Source: CAZEQK01 sp964514395
GTDB lineage: Bacteria; Bacillota; Bacilli; Tepidibacillales; Tepidibacillaceae
DNA: 64,000 nucleotides
Direction: 5' to 3'
Assembly: GCA_964514395.1 (NCBI GenBank)
Contig: CAZEQK010000008.1
Coordinates: 1 to 64,000, forward strand
Made by a program: the position numbers and the translations under genes. The notes under the pieces are model-generated. The model did not search any database and was not told where the DNA came from. It worked only from the letters and a program-made list of their open reading frames with translations. Shown one piece after another: positions 53,365 to 62,781 of the stretch (positions are counted from its first letter, which is position 1; every line of letters starts with the position of its first letter).

Positions 53365-53505
53365 TCCTAATTTAAAATTTCAGAACTTTCCTAAAAGCGA
53401 AATTTTTATTAAAATATAGATAGAGTAAAAATAAGCTCGCTAATTTTCACTAATTAAGGTGAAAATGTTAAAGGATTGGACAAATAATAGATTGGAGGGG
53501 TAGAG

Positions 53506-54693
53506 ATGAAATTGAAGGATGTTGTTATTGTTAGTGCTGTGAGGACAGCAATAGGAACTTATGGGGGAGCACTAGCGAATTTTCCTGCTCATAAACTTGG
53601 AAGCGTTGTCATTAATGGTTTGTTAGAAAAAACAGGAATAAATAAAGATATGATTGATGAAGTAATATTAGGTAACATACTACAGGGCGGTCAGGGGCAA
53701 AACCCTGCAAGACAAGCGTCAATTAACGCCGGGTTAGATGTAACCGTACCTGCCATGACCATTAACAAATTATGTGGTTCAGGGCTAAAGGCTGTTCATC
53801 TAGCTTATCAAGCTATTACCCTTGGTGATGCAGATGTGATCATTGCAGGAGGCATGGAAAGCATGAGTCAGGCTCCTTATCTGTTAGATGGAGCGCGTTT
53901 TGGTTATCGTATGGGAGATAAAAAAGTGGAAGATGCTATGCTTAAAGATGGACTAATTGATGCATTTAATAATTATCACATGGGAATCACTGCAGAAAAC
54001 ATAGTAGATAAATATCATTTAACTCGTGAAGAGCAGGATGAGTTCTCTGCATGGAGCCAACAAAAAACCGAAAAAGCAATGAATGAAGGGAAATTTGAGG
54101 ATGAAATTGTACCTGTCATGATACCTCAAAGAAAGGGAGATCCAATAGCTTTTGTTAAGGATGAATTCCCTAGAGCAGGTACAACAAAAGAGGGTTTAGC
54201 TAAGCTTCGTCCGGCATTTAAAAAGGATGGGACCGTAACAGCAGGAAATGCATCAGGAATAAATGATGGTGCAGCTGCATTATTACTAATGAGTAAAGAA
54301 AAAGCAGATGAATTAGGACTTGAAATCTTAGCTACTATTAAAGCAAATGGAAATGGTGGCGTTGATCCAAGTGTTATGGGATTAGGGCCAATACCAGCAA
54401 CAAAAAATGCCCTTGCTAAAATAGATTGGAAGATAGAAGATCTAGATTTAATAGAAGCAAATGAAGCATTTGCGGCACAAATGTTAGCAGTTGGAAAGGA
54501 ATTTGGGTTTCCGAAGGAAATACTTAACGTAAATGGTGGTGCAATATCATTAGGTCACCCTATTGGTGCAAGTGGAGCAAGAATCCTAGTCACTCTCCTG
54601 CATGAAATGAAACGTAGGGATGTTAAGAAAGGTCTTGCAACATTATGTATCGGTGGTGGGATGGGAGTCTCTACCCTTGTTGAAAGAGAATAA
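53506..54693 (+). CDS. atoB: Acetyl-CoA C-acetyltransferase (thiolase)
   Basis: Degradative or biosynthetic thiolase, 395 aa. Nucleophile Cys in NKLCGSGLKAVH (near 88), His in GGAISLGHPIGASGAR and second Cys in LCIGGGMGVS. ATG follows GGAGGGG. With scoAB it forms an acetoacetate pathway; direction not decided by sequence. Ends at a strong terminator before the atp operon. Confidence 0.95.
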   Translation: MKLKDVVIVSAVRTAIGTYGGALANFPAHKLGSVVINGLLEKTGINKDMIDEVILGNILQGGQGQNPARQASINAGLDVTVPAMTINKLCGSGLKAVHLAYQAITLGDADVIIAGGMESMSQAPYLLDGARFGYRMGDKKVEDAMLKDGLIDAFNNYHMGITAENIVDKYHLTREEQDEFSAWSQQKTEKAMNEGKFEDEIVPVMIPQRKGDPIAFVKDEFPRAGTTKEGLAKLRPAFKKDGTVTAGNASGINDGAAALLLMSKEKADELGLEILATIKANGNGGVDPSVMGLGPIPATKNALAKIDWKIEDLDLIEANEAFAAQMLAVGKEFGFPKEILNVNGGAISLGHPIGASGARILVTLLHEMKRRDVKKGLATLCIGGGMGVSTLVERE

Positions 54694-54803
54694 TCAAAGC
54701 TTATAAAATATTTTTTCATGGTTACACACTATACTTGTTTTCCTAAGGAGAACTAGTGATGAAGCTCATGATAGAAAAATAAAAAATTTAAGTAAATTAT
54801 GCC

Positions 54804-54837
54804 AAAATAGCCTTATTCTAATAATAAGGCTATTTTT
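54804..54837 (+). terminator. Terminator after the thiolase gene
   Basis: AAAATAGCCTTATT / AATAAGGCTATTTT, 5-nt loop, T-rich tail. It occupies part of the 365-bp gap before the atp operon. Confidence 0.88.
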
Positions 54838-54865
54838 AGTGAATTTTTTTACAATTTAGTGAACG

Positions 54866-54894
54866 TTGACAAAAGCGGAGTGATATTGTACTAT
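54866..54894 (+). promoter_or_regulatory. Main promoter of the atp operon
   Basis: TTGACA (54866-54871), 17 nt, TACTAT (54889-54894). A second candidate, TTGATT (54954-54959), 18 nt, TATACT (54978-54983), lies downstream, so there may be tandem promoters. Confidence 0.75.
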
Positions 54895-55058
54895 AACAAA
54901 GGGTTAATTAGAATTCACTAATTGTTGCTAAAAAACTTTAGTAATTTTATAGCTTGATTAATAAAAAATAGATTTGTTATACTGTCTTAGAATTAACATT
55001 TTATATATATTTTATGGTCGTTTTATTTTTTTAAAAAACTTTGTGAGGGAAAGCACAA

Positions 55059-55286
55059 ATGGAAAATAATAATAGGAAAAATGAGAATCCTTGGAAAGCG
55101 TTTGCAGTAGTGAGTGCTATTGGGATTGAATTAGCCGTTTTATTATTAGTTGGTATTTGGTTAGGTAAGAAAATAGACTTAATATACAACACCTCACCTA
55201 TGTTTTTGGTAGCAGGAATTATCTTTGGTTTAATCTTAGGAATTTTATCTATTGTTAAATTAATAAAGCCATTTTTAGGAGATTGA
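55059..55286 (+). CDS. atpZ: AtpZ/AtpI-family small membrane protein
   Basis: 75 aa with two membrane helices (about 17-34 and 46-66); matches the AtpZ/AtpI family found at the head of F-type ATPase operons and thought to take part in Mg/Ca movement or c-ring assembly. First gene of the operon. ATG at 55059 follows GTGAGGG. 3 nt before atpI. Confidence 0.85.
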   Translation: MENNNRKNENPWKAFAVVSAIGIELAVLLLVGIWLGKKIDLIYNTSPMFLVAGIIFGLILGILSIVKLIKPFLGD

Positions 55287-55289
55287 TAT

Positions 55290-55676
55290 ATGATTGATAA
55301 TTCGATGAAAGAATACAAACAAATGATCTTGAGAATTATTAGATATACATCAATTTTAATAGTAATTTTTCTCGCAGGCATTATTACTCCTTATTCATCA
55401 GTTTTTTTAGGACTAGCATTAGGAACCTCAGTTGGACTATTTAATTTTCTTATCACTGTTTGGAAGGTAAACCAAATCGGTGAAATAGCAGCAAACACTG
55501 GGAAAAGCAATAAAGGGAAACCGGTTTTTTCAGGTATGGCAACGAGATTTTCTTTAGCAATTTTAGCAGTAATGTTAGTTTACAAATTTCCTCACTATGT
55601 CAATTTAATTTCCACTATTATAGGTTTGTTTATAACTCAAATCATCATTGTAGTGGACAACCTAAAACATAATTAA
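55290..55676 (+). CDS. atpI: ATP synthase subunit I
   Basis: 128 aa with four membrane helices; AtpI assists c-ring assembly and Mg2+ uptake. Sequence is loosely conserved, but position before atpB, size and topology fit well. GGAG upstream near 55279 is the ribosome site. Not part of the mature enzyme. Confidence 0.85.
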   Translation: MIDNSMKEYKQMILRIIRYTSILIVIFLAGIITPYSSVFLGLALGTSVGLFNFLITVWKVNQIGEIAANTGKSNKGKPVFSGMATRFSLAILAVMLVYKFPHYVNLISTIIGLFITQIIIVVDNLKHN

Positions 55677-55705
55677 TAATCACGCAACGAAAGGGGTGAT
55701 AATCT

Positions 55706-56497
55706 GTGGAACATTTAACTCCTGAATGGGCTCCTCAAGCATTACCTTGGTTAACTTTTAACCTATCTACTACATTCATGACAATCATTACATTTATCAT
55801 CGTACTAGCTATAGCGCTTATCGGTGCTAGAAAAATAAGTGCTGGTGTACCAAAAGGAATGCAAAATGCACTTGAATGGATCGTTGATTTCGTACATGGC
55901 ATTATAGGTAGTACAATGGACCTTAAAAAAGGTGCTCCATTTATATACTTAGGTATTACATTAATATTATTTATATTTGTAGGGAACCTCTTAGGTCTAC
56001 CCTTAAACTTTATTACAATACATGACAAACCTTTTTCTTTGTTTGGAATGGATATTGTGACGCAACAAATGATTCAACATTCAGAGCTTCTGCATAATGG
56101 ACATAATGTTGTTGAAATAGCTTGGTGGAAGTCACCTACAGCTGATGCGAATGTTACCCTTGCATTGGCAATTATGGTCGTTATTCTAAGTCATATTTTC
56201 AGTGTAAAATACTTAGGTGCCAAAACTTATGTAAAGCACTATTTTCAACCAAGTCCATTATTTTTTCCGATTCATATCATCGAGGAGCTTTCTAAACCCT
56301 TGACACTAGGCTTTCGTCTTTACGGCAACATTTTTGCAGGTGAAATTTTGATTGGGGTAATCCTAATGATGCCGATTTGGGCAGGAGTATGGCCATTGAT
56401 GGTTTGGCAAGGATTTAGTATCTTTGTTGGAGGAATTCAAGCTTACGTATTTACTATATTAAGTATGGTGTATATCTCACAAAAAATACAACACTAG
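55706..56497 (+). CDS. atpB: ATP synthase Fo subunit a
   Basis: Stator proton-channel subunit, 263 aa. GTG start with AAAGGGGTGA upstream. The essential Arg is in LGFRLYGNIFAGE (near 206-218), with the partner residues and the terminal QAYVFTILSMVYI helix. A hydrophilic loop with several His (residues 112-140) is longer than in many species. Six predicted helices. Confidence 0.95.
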   Translation: MEHLTPEWAPQALPWLTFNLSTTFMTIITFIIVLAIALIGARKISAGVPKGMQNALEWIVDFVHGIIGSTMDLKKGAPFIYLGITLILFIFVGNLLGLPLNFITIHDKPFSLFGMDIVTQQMIQHSELLHNGHNVVEIAWWKSPTADANVTLALAIMVVILSHIFSVKYLGAKTYVKHYFQPSPLFFPIHIIEELSKPLTLGFRLYGNIFAGEILIGVILMMPIWAGVWPLMVWQGFSIFVGGIQAYVFTILSMVYISQKIQH

Positions 56498-56621
56498 AAT
56501 TCTTTAGGGATTCTATTCATGAGTGGCATGTTGTTCAGAAGTAAGATGACTAATGGTTATAAAATTCTTTATTATATTTTAAAATAAAAAAACATTTAAT
56601 TTCTAAAGGAGGAAAATTTTC

Positions 56622-56834
56622 ATGGAAATATTAGGAGCAGCATTAGCAATTGGTTTAGCAGCTTTAGGAGCAGCTATAGGGGATGCAATGGTAATTTCAC
56701 GCACATCTGAAGGGATCGCTCGTCAACCAGAAGCACGTTCATCACTTCAAACTGTTATGTTCATTGGTGTAGGTCTTATTGAGGCATTACCTATTATCGT
56801 AGCCGTATTCTCATTCATTATTCTATTTAGATAG
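56622..56834 (+). CDS. atpE: ATP synthase Fo subunit c
   Basis: Rotor proteolipid of 70 aa, two helices joined by the polar loop ARQPE. The ion-binding carboxylate is Glu54, in GLIEALPI. There is no Ser/Thr after Glu54, and the Na+-type ligand set (Gln32, Ser66 in the Ilyobacter numbering) is missing, so the ring should use protons. Ribosome site AAAGGAGG. Confidence 0.97.
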   Translation: MEILGAALAIGLAALGAAIGDAMVISRTSEGIARQPEARSSLQTVMFIGVGLIEALPIIVAVFSFIILFR

Positions 56835-56915
56835 TAAAAAATCGATATCAGTGGCAGGGGGAACATGCTATATCCCTGCCTTCCTTTTGTCTTTAGCAAG
56901 AAGGGAGTGAAACTT

Positions 56916-57401
56916 GTGGAAATATATCCAGGGAGCTTTTTATTTCAAATCGCTGCATTTGCATTATTATATTTTCTTTTGAAAAAATATGCATTTGGTC
57001 CAATTCTTCAAGTAATGCAAAAGCGTCAGCAGTTAATTGAAGATCAAATGAATAATGCTGAAAAGAATAGAACTGAAGCTGAAAAACTTTTACAGGAACA
57101 AAACGAAGCTTTACAAAAGACTCGTTTAGAATCCTATGAAATTATTGAAAATGCAAAACTATCAAGTACCAAGCAAGCAAATGAAATATTAGAAAAAGCA
57201 AAATCAGAAGCTGAACGTATAAAAGATCAAGCCCTTCAAGAAATTCAATTAGAGAAGCAACAGGCGGTGGCAGAACTGAGAGATCAAGTTGGAGCTTTAT
57301 CCGTAATGATTGCTTCGAAAATGATTGAAAAAGAGCTTGATGTTAAGTCTCAATCTAAATTCATTGATGATATTATGAAAAAAGTAGGAGAAAGCTTATG
57401 A
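56916..57401 (+). CDS. atpF: ATP synthase Fo subunit b
   Basis: Peripheral-stalk subunit: one N-terminal membrane helix (about 5-22), then a long charged coiled coil. GTG 56916 with AAGGGAGTG upstream gives 161 aa; an ATG at 56865 is in frame but its extra residues are not stalk-like and lack a ribosome site. Its stop overlaps the atpH start (ATGA). Confidence 0.93.
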   Translation: MEIYPGSFLFQIAAFALLYFLLKKYAFGPILQVMQKRQQLIEDQMNNAEKNRTEAEKLLQEQNEALQKTRLESYEIIENAKLSSTKQANEILEKAKSEAERIKDQALQEIQLEKQQAVAELRDQVGALSVMIASKMIEKELDVKSQSKFIDDIMKKVGESL

Positions 57402-57943
57402 TCGATGGAACTGTAGCGAAACGTTATGCTGAAGCTTTGTTTGAGGTTGCGAAAGAAAATAACCAGCTAGAAAAGATAGAAGCCGATCTTAAATTAGTTG
57501 CTGAAGTTATGCAACAAACAGAACTTTTAATGGACTTTCTACGTCATCCACAAATTGACGGATTGGCGAAAAAAGAGCTAATTAAAACTGCTTTTAAGGA
57601 TAGTATTTCATCAATCAGTGAAAACTTTTTATCTCAATTAATTGATAGCAATCGAGTTGAGTTTTTTGAAGAAATTTTAAAAATGTTTATTAAATATGCA
57701 AATGAAGTAAGAGGAGTTATTGATGTTGAAGCAATAACAGCTATTACTTTAGATGATGCAAATAAAACCAAAGTGATTGAGACATTAAAACAAAAATTTA
57801 ACAAACAGGTTCGTTTACAAAATATAGTGGATCCTTCGATTCTTGGTGGTATTATTGTGAAGATCGGAGACCGTGTATATGATGGTAGTATTAACAAACA
57901 ACTTAAACTTTTGGAAAGAAGCCTTATGGCGTCGCGAGTTTAA
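57398..57943 (+). CDS. atpH: ATP synthase F1 subunit delta
   Basis: Joins the b stalk to the top of F1 (OSCP equivalent). 181 aa: an N-terminal six-helix domain (VAKRYAEALFEVAKEN) and a C-terminal domain ending VDPSILGGIIVKIGDRVYDGSI, which is diagnostic. Overlaps atpF by 4 nt (ATGA). Confidence 0.95.
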   Translation: MIDGTVAKRYAEALFEVAKENNQLEKIEADLKLVAEVMQQTELLMDFLRHPQIDGLAKKELIKTAFKDSISSISENFLSQLIDSNRVEFFEEILKMFIKYANEVRGVIDVEAITAITLDDANKTKVIETLKQKFNKQVRLQNIVDPSILGGIIVKIGDRVYDGSINKQLKLLERSLMASRV

Positions 57944-57960
57944 AAGATAGGGGTGGAAAA

Positions 57961-59475
57961 ATGAGTATCAGACCTGAAGAAATCAGCTCGCTTATTAAAC
58001 AGCAAATTGAATCATACAAAACGGATATTGAAGTTGCTGATGTAGGCACAGTAATTCAAGTAGGTGACGGTATTGCGCGTGTTCATGGTCTAGAAAAGGT
58101 TATGGCTGGAGAACTACTAGAATTCGCTAATGGTGTTATGGGTATGGCACTTAACCTTGAAGAATATAATGTCGGTGTTGTAATACTTGGACCTTACACT
58201 GAAATTCGTGAAGGAGATCAGGTAAAACGTACTGGTCGTATCATGGAAGTTCCCGTTGGAGAAGCGTTACTTGGACGCGTAGTTAATTCTTTAGGACAAC
58301 CACTTGATGGTAAAGGTTCTGTTGAAACTTCTGAATATCGTCCAATTGAATCACCGGCTCCTGGAGTTATTCATCGTAAATCGGTACATGAGCCAATGCA
58401 AACAGGGATTAAAGCGATTGACTCCATGGTTCCAATTGGTCGCGGACAGCGTGAGTTAATTATTGGTGATAGACAGACTGGTAAAACAGCGATTGCAATT
58501 GATACAATCATAAACCAAAAAGGCCAAGACATGATTTGTATTTATGTTGCGATTGGTCAAAAGCAATCAACCGTTGCTGGAGTTGTAGAAACGTTACGTA
58601 AGCATGATGCGATGGATTATACGATTGTCGTTTCTGCAAGCGCATCTGATCCAGCTCCGTTGCTATTCCTTGCTCCACTTGCTGGAGTTTCTATGGGAGA
58701 GTATTTTATGTATAATGGGAAGCATGTTTTGGTTGTTTATGATGACCTATCAAAACAAGCTACAGCATACCGTGAACTTTCCTTACTATTACGTCGTCCA
58801 CCAGGACGTGAAGCATTCCCAGGGGATGTATTCTATCTTCACTCACGTTTATTAGAACGTGCAGCTAAATTAAGTGATGAACTTGGCGGAGGCTCTTTAA
58901 CTGCGCTTCCATTCATAGAAACACAGGCTGGTGATATTTCAGCTTATATTCCTACAAACGTTATCTCCATTACAGATGGACAGATTTTCTTAGAATCAGA
59001 TTTATTCTATTCTGGATTCAGACCAGCAGTTAGTGTAGGGTTATCCGTATCTCGTGTTGGTGGTAGTGCACAAGTGAAGGCGATGAGAAAGGTAGTAGGA
59101 ACTCTAAAATTAGACCTAGCTCAATATCGTGAATTAGCAGCATTTGCTCAGTTTGGTTCTGATTTAGATAAAGCGACTCAAGCCCGTTTAATTCGTGGAG
59201 AGCGTACAATGGAAATATTAAAGCAGGATCAATATCAACCAATGTCAGTAGAACAGCAAGTTGCATCGATTTATTCAGCGATTAAAGGCTATCTTGATGA
59301 TATTCCAGTACATGATGTAAAACGTTTTGAAAAAGAGTTACTATCCTATATTAATACCAACCATAGCGATGTATTAAAAGATCTTCGTGAAGTAAAAGAT
59401 TTAACAAGCGAAATTGAAGAAAAATTAAGAAAAGCAATTGAAAGCTTTAAAAAGACTTTTGTTGCATCAAAATAA
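57961..59475 (+). CDS. atpA: ATP synthase F1 subunit alpha
   Basis: Non-catalytic nucleotide-binding subunit, 504 aa. Walker A is GDRQTGKT at 169-176; the arginine finger region SVGLSVSRVGGSAQ is present. Ribosome site GGGGTGG. In alpha3-beta3 with AtpD. Confidence 0.98.
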   Translation: MSIRPEEISSLIKQQIESYKTDIEVADVGTVIQVGDGIARVHGLEKVMAGELLEFANGVMGMALNLEEYNVGVVILGPYTEIREGDQVKRTGRIMEVPVGEALLGRVVNSLGQPLDGKGSVETSEYRPIESPAPGVIHRKSVHEPMQTGIKAIDSMVPIGRGQRELIIGDRQTGKTAIAIDTIINQKGQDMICIYVAIGQKQSTVAGVVETLRKHDAMDYTIVVSASASDPAPLLFLAPLAGVSMGEYFMYNGKHVLVVYDDLSKQATAYRELSLLLRRPPGREAFPGDVFYLHSRLLERAAKLSDELGGGSLTALPFIETQAGDISAYIPTNVISITDGQIFLESDLFYSGFRPAVSVGLSVSRVGGSAQVKAMRKVVGTLKLDLAQYRELAAFAQFGSDLDKATQARLIRGERTMEILKQDQYQPMSVEQQVASIYSAIKGYLDDIPVHDVKRFEKELLSYINTNHSDVLKDLREVKDLTSEIEEKLRKAIESFKKTFVASK

Positions 59476-59530
59476 AAGAGTTTCTTCTAGGTAAAGCATC
59501 AAATGATGCTTGTATAAGGTGGTGAGAAGA

Positions 59531-60394
59531 ATGCAAGGGATTCGTGAGATTAAACGCAGGATTAAAAGTGTTCAAAGTACTAAGCAAATAACAAAGGCTA
59601 TGAAGATGGTTGCTGCAGCTAAGCTTCGTCGAGCGCAAGAAAGAGCAGAATCCTCACGTCCTTATTCAGAAAAAATGAAAGAAGTTATTGCTTCTATAGC
59701 TGCTGGTGCAGAAGATGTGGAACATCCTTTATTAGAGGTTAGGGAAGTGAAGAAGACCGCTTATCTAGTAATTACTTCTGATCGTGGCTTAGCAGGTGGG
59801 TACAACGCGAATGTCGTACGTCTAGTTTCAAAAACGATTAGAGAACGGCACGACTCAGAGGATGAATATGCGATTTTTGTAATCGGGCGAAAAGGAAGAG
59901 ATTTCTTTAAAAAGCGTGAGTATCCATTAATTGGTGAAATAGTAGGTTTGTCAGATACACCAACTTTTGCTGGTATTAAGAATATTGCTAGTTCAGCAGT
60001 TGAAATGTATGCAGAAGGAATATTTGATGAATTGTACCTGGTATATAATGAATTTCAAAGTGCTATTTCACAAGTACCAGTTGAAAAGAAATTGCTGCCA
60101 TTGGCTGATATTAATCAGAATAAGACGAATCAATCCAATATACCAATTGAATTTGAACCATCTGCTGAAGAAGTATTAAAGGTATTGTTACCTCAATATG
60201 CTGAAACCTTGATCTATAACGCTGTTTTAAATGCTAAAGCTAGTGAACAGGGAGCTCGGATGACAGCAATGGGCAATGCTACTGATAATGCGGAAGAAAT
60301 GATAGGAAACTTGACATTATTCTATAATAGGGCTAGACAGGCATCCATCACGCAAGAAATTTCTGAAATTGTTGGTGGAGCAAACGCATTATAG
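59531..60394 (+). CDS. atpG: ATP synthase F1 subunit gamma
   Basis: Central rotor shaft, 287 aa from ATG 59531 (GGTGGTGAG upstream). The N- and C-terminal helices are conserved (IKRRIKSVQSTKQITKAMKMV; YNRARQASITQEISEIVGGA). An in-frame upstream extension to 59510 has no ribosome site. Confidence 0.96.
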   Translation: MQGIREIKRRIKSVQSTKQITKAMKMVAAAKLRRAQERAESSRPYSEKMKEVIASIAAGAEDVEHPLLEVREVKKTAYLVITSDRGLAGGYNANVVRLVSKTIRERHDSEDEYAIFVIGRKGRDFFKKREYPLIGEIVGLSDTPTFAGIKNIASSAVEMYAEGIFDELYLVYNEFQSAISQVPVEKKLLPLADINQNKTNQSNIPIEFEPSAEEVLKVLLPQYAETLIYNAVLNAKASEQGARMTAMGNATDNAEEMIGNLTLFYNRARQASITQEISEIVGGANAL

Positions 60395-60468
60395 GCTTTC
60401 CTGCTAAAAGATTGTTCATAAGCTTGAAGATATAACGATGTATATATAAATAGTAAGGAGGTACATCC

Positions 60469-61875
60469 ATGAATAAAGGACGCGTAGTTCAGGTTATGGG
60501 ACCTGTTGTTGATATTCAATTTGAACGTGGTTCACTACCTGAAATATATAATTCTATTACCATTAATCAAAAAGCGCAGTCCACTGGTGAAAAGGATATT
60601 GATCTAGTCGTAGAGGCATCTCTACATCTGGGTGATAATATCGTACGATGCGTTGCTATGGCATCAACCGATGGATTAGTGCGTGGAATGGAAGCTGTAG
60701 ATACTGGAAAGCCTATAACTGTTCCAGTTGGACGGGCAACCTTAGGTCGTGTATTTAATGTATTAGGTCAACCGATTGATGAAGTTGGAGAGGTAAACGC
60801 TGAAGAAGAAAACCCTATTCATCGTCTAGCTCCAGCCTTCATAGACCAATCAACTGAAGATGAAATCCTTGAGACAGGTATTAAAGTTATTGACTTACTA
60901 GCACCATATGCAAAAGGTGGAAAAATCGGTCTATTTGGCGGTGCAGGTGTTGGTAAAACTGTATTGATTCAAGAATTAATCAATAATATTGCACAAGAGC
61001 ATGGTGGGTTATCTGTTTTTGCGGGGGTAGGAGAACGAACTCGTGAAGGAAATGACCTTTATCATGAGATGAAGGAATCAGGTGTTATTAGTAAAACATC
61101 CATGGTGTTCGGTCAGATGAATGAACCACCTGGTGCACGTTTGCGTGTTGCGTTAACTGGCCTAACAATGGCTGAGTATTTCCGTGATAGAGAAGGACAA
61201 GACGTATTATTATTTATTGATAATATCTTCCGCTTTACTCAAGCTGGATCAGAGGTTTCTGCGCTATTAGGTCGTATGCCATCTGCCGTTGGTTACCAAC
61301 CAACCTTAGCAACAGAGATGGGACAATTACAAGAGCGTATTACTTCTACTAAAAAAGGTTCAGTAACATCCATTCAAGCGATCTATGTACCTGCTGACGA
61401 CTATACAGATCCAGCGCCAGCTACTACATTTGCTCACTTAGATGCAACCACTAACCTGGACCGTAAAATATCTGAGAAGGGTATTTACCCTGCGGTTGAT
61501 CCGTTAGGTTCAACATCAAGATTACTATCACCAGCTATCGTAGGTGATGAGCATTATCAAGTAGCACGTGAAGTCCAAATGCTATTACAACGTTATAAAG
61601 AACTACAAGATATTATTGCAATTCTAGGTATGGACGAATTATCAGATGATGATAAAGTTACCGTTGCTCGTGCTCGAAGAATTGAACGTTTCTTGTCGCA
61701 ACCATTCCATGTTGCTGAACAGTTTACCAATATGCCTGGTAAATATGTACCAGTTCAAGAAACAGTACGTGGATTTAAAGAAATTCTTGAGGGTAAACAT
61801 GATGATCTACCTGAGGAAGCTTTCCTTTTTGTAGGTTCAATTGACGAAGCTGTAGAAAAAGCTAAGAAAATGTAA
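60469..61875 (+). CDS. atpD: ATP synthase F1 subunit beta
   Basis: Catalytic subunit, 468 aa. Walker A GGAGVGKT at 157-164, catalytic Glu in GVGERTREGND, and the DELSDDDK segment corresponding to DELSEED that contacts epsilon and gamma. Ribosome site AAGGAGG. Confidence 0.98.
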   Translation: MNKGRVVQVMGPVVDIQFERGSLPEIYNSITINQKAQSTGEKDIDLVVEASLHLGDNIVRCVAMASTDGLVRGMEAVDTGKPITVPVGRATLGRVFNVLGQPIDEVGEVNAEEENPIHRLAPAFIDQSTEDEILETGIKVIDLLAPYAKGGKIGLFGGAGVGKTVLIQELINNIAQEHGGLSVFAGVGERTREGNDLYHEMKESGVISKTSMVFGQMNEPPGARLRVALTGLTMAEYFRDREGQDVLLFIDNIFRFTQAGSEVSALLGRMPSAVGYQPTLATEMGQLQERITSTKKGSVTSIQAIYVPADDYTDPAPATTFAHLDATTNLDRKISEKGIYPAVDPLGSTSRLLSPAIVGDEHYQVAREVQMLLQRYKELQDIIAILGMDELSDDDKVTVARARRIERFLSQPFHVAEQFTNMPGKYVPVQETVRGFKEILEGKHDDLPEEAFLFVGSIDEAVEKAKKM

Positions 61876-61906
61876 GGTGACCCTTGAAGAAGGGAAGGAT
61901 GACTAA

Positions 61907-62311
61907 ATGAGTACAATTAAATTAGAAATAGTCACACCTGAAAGAAAAGTTTATAGTGACGACGTGAACATGATAATAGTTAGAGCGGAGACTGGGGAAT
62001 TAGGAATCTTACCTAAGCATGCCCCTTTAGTAACCCCACTTGTTATTTCTGTAGTTAGGTTGAAAAAAGATGACTCCGAACATCTTATTGCAATTAGTGG
62101 AGGGTTTCTTGAAGTTAGTAAAAACAAAGCTGTTATTCTAGCTGAAGCTGCGGAATTGCCTGAAGAAATCGATTTTGATCGTGCAATAGCAGCTAAAGAG
62201 CGAGCAGAAAGACGTTTAGAACAAACCGCTAAAGAGGACTTGGATTTTAAACGTGCAAACCTTTCGCTTCAGCGAGCACTAAATAGAATTAAAGTTGTAG
62301 AGAAAAAATAA
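61907..62311 (+). CDS. atpC: ATP synthase F1 subunit epsilon
   Basis: 134 aa: N-terminal beta sandwich (GELGILPKHAPLVTPL) and C-terminal helical hairpin that can act as a ratchet inhibiting ATP hydrolysis. Last gene of the operon; a terminator follows. Confidence 0.96.
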   Translation: MSTIKLEIVTPERKVYSDDVNMIIVRAETGELGILPKHAPLVTPLVISVVRLKKDDSEHLIAISGGFLEVSKNKAVILAEAAELPEEIDFDRAIAAKERAERRLEQTAKEDLDFKRANLSLQRALNRIKVVEKK

Positions 62312-62343
62312 AAGATAGACTGTTTTGATTTCAAATACTAGCT

Positions 62344-62376
62344 TACAGTTCTCCTACAATGGAGAACTGTATTTTG
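62344..62376 (+). terminator. Terminator of the atp operon
   Basis: Perfect 11-bp stem TACAGTTCTCC / GGAGAACTGTA, 6-nt loop, then TTTTG. Confidence 0.88.
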
Positions 62377-62454
62377 CTATAGTCATGATTGATGAATAAA
62401 AATACAAGGAATAAAAGATTATAAAAAGTAAGGTTTTATAAATAAAATATATTT

Positions 62455-62472
62455 TTGTGATTTTATACACAA
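62455..62472. promoter_or_regulatory. Candidate Rex operator upstream of nuoA
   Basis: TTGTGATTTTATACACAA differs from the Rex consensus TTGTGAANNNNTTCACAA at two positions only. It ends one base before a TATAAT (62474-62479), so a bound repressor would block the promoter. The rest of the 470-bp gap before nuoA holds the atp terminator and an unexplained palindrome; no gene is supported. Confidence 0.6.
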
Positions 62473-62545
62473 TATAATTAGAAAAATTCCTATGAAAAAA
62501 AGCGAATTTTTAGTATGATGTATTATGGATGTTAAACTTTGTTCA

Positions 62546-62579
62546 AGATTGTACTATTTCATTTAAAATAGTACAATCT
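62546..62579. repeat. Perfect 14-bp hairpin in the nuo leader
   Basis: AGATTGTACTATTT and AAATAGTACAATCT pair perfectly around a 6-nt loop; no T tract follows. It lies between the candidate Rex/promoter site and nuoA. Confidence 0.75.
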
Positions 62580-62781
62580 AAAGTGAAACATACAAAAAAA
62601 ACATACATAGATAATAGTTATTTCTTTTTAATAATTGATGTCAAAACTTTGAAACTATCTCTAGTCATTCATCCTTGCACTTATCGTTTAATTAAAGATC
62701 TAACGATTTATTAAAGCTATTAGAAAAAATCTATGTATGCTTATTAGTTTCGCTACATTATTAAATGGAGGGGAAGTGTTT

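Noticed and set aside
54726..54790. Small ORF after the thiolase gene (MKLMIEK)
   Set aside because: Only seven codons, despite an AAGGAG-like site; no conservation evidence.
62529..62714. 61-codon reading frame before nuoA
   Set aside because: It runs through the perfect hairpin, has no ribosome site and no recognisable family; likely chance in AT-rich DNA.
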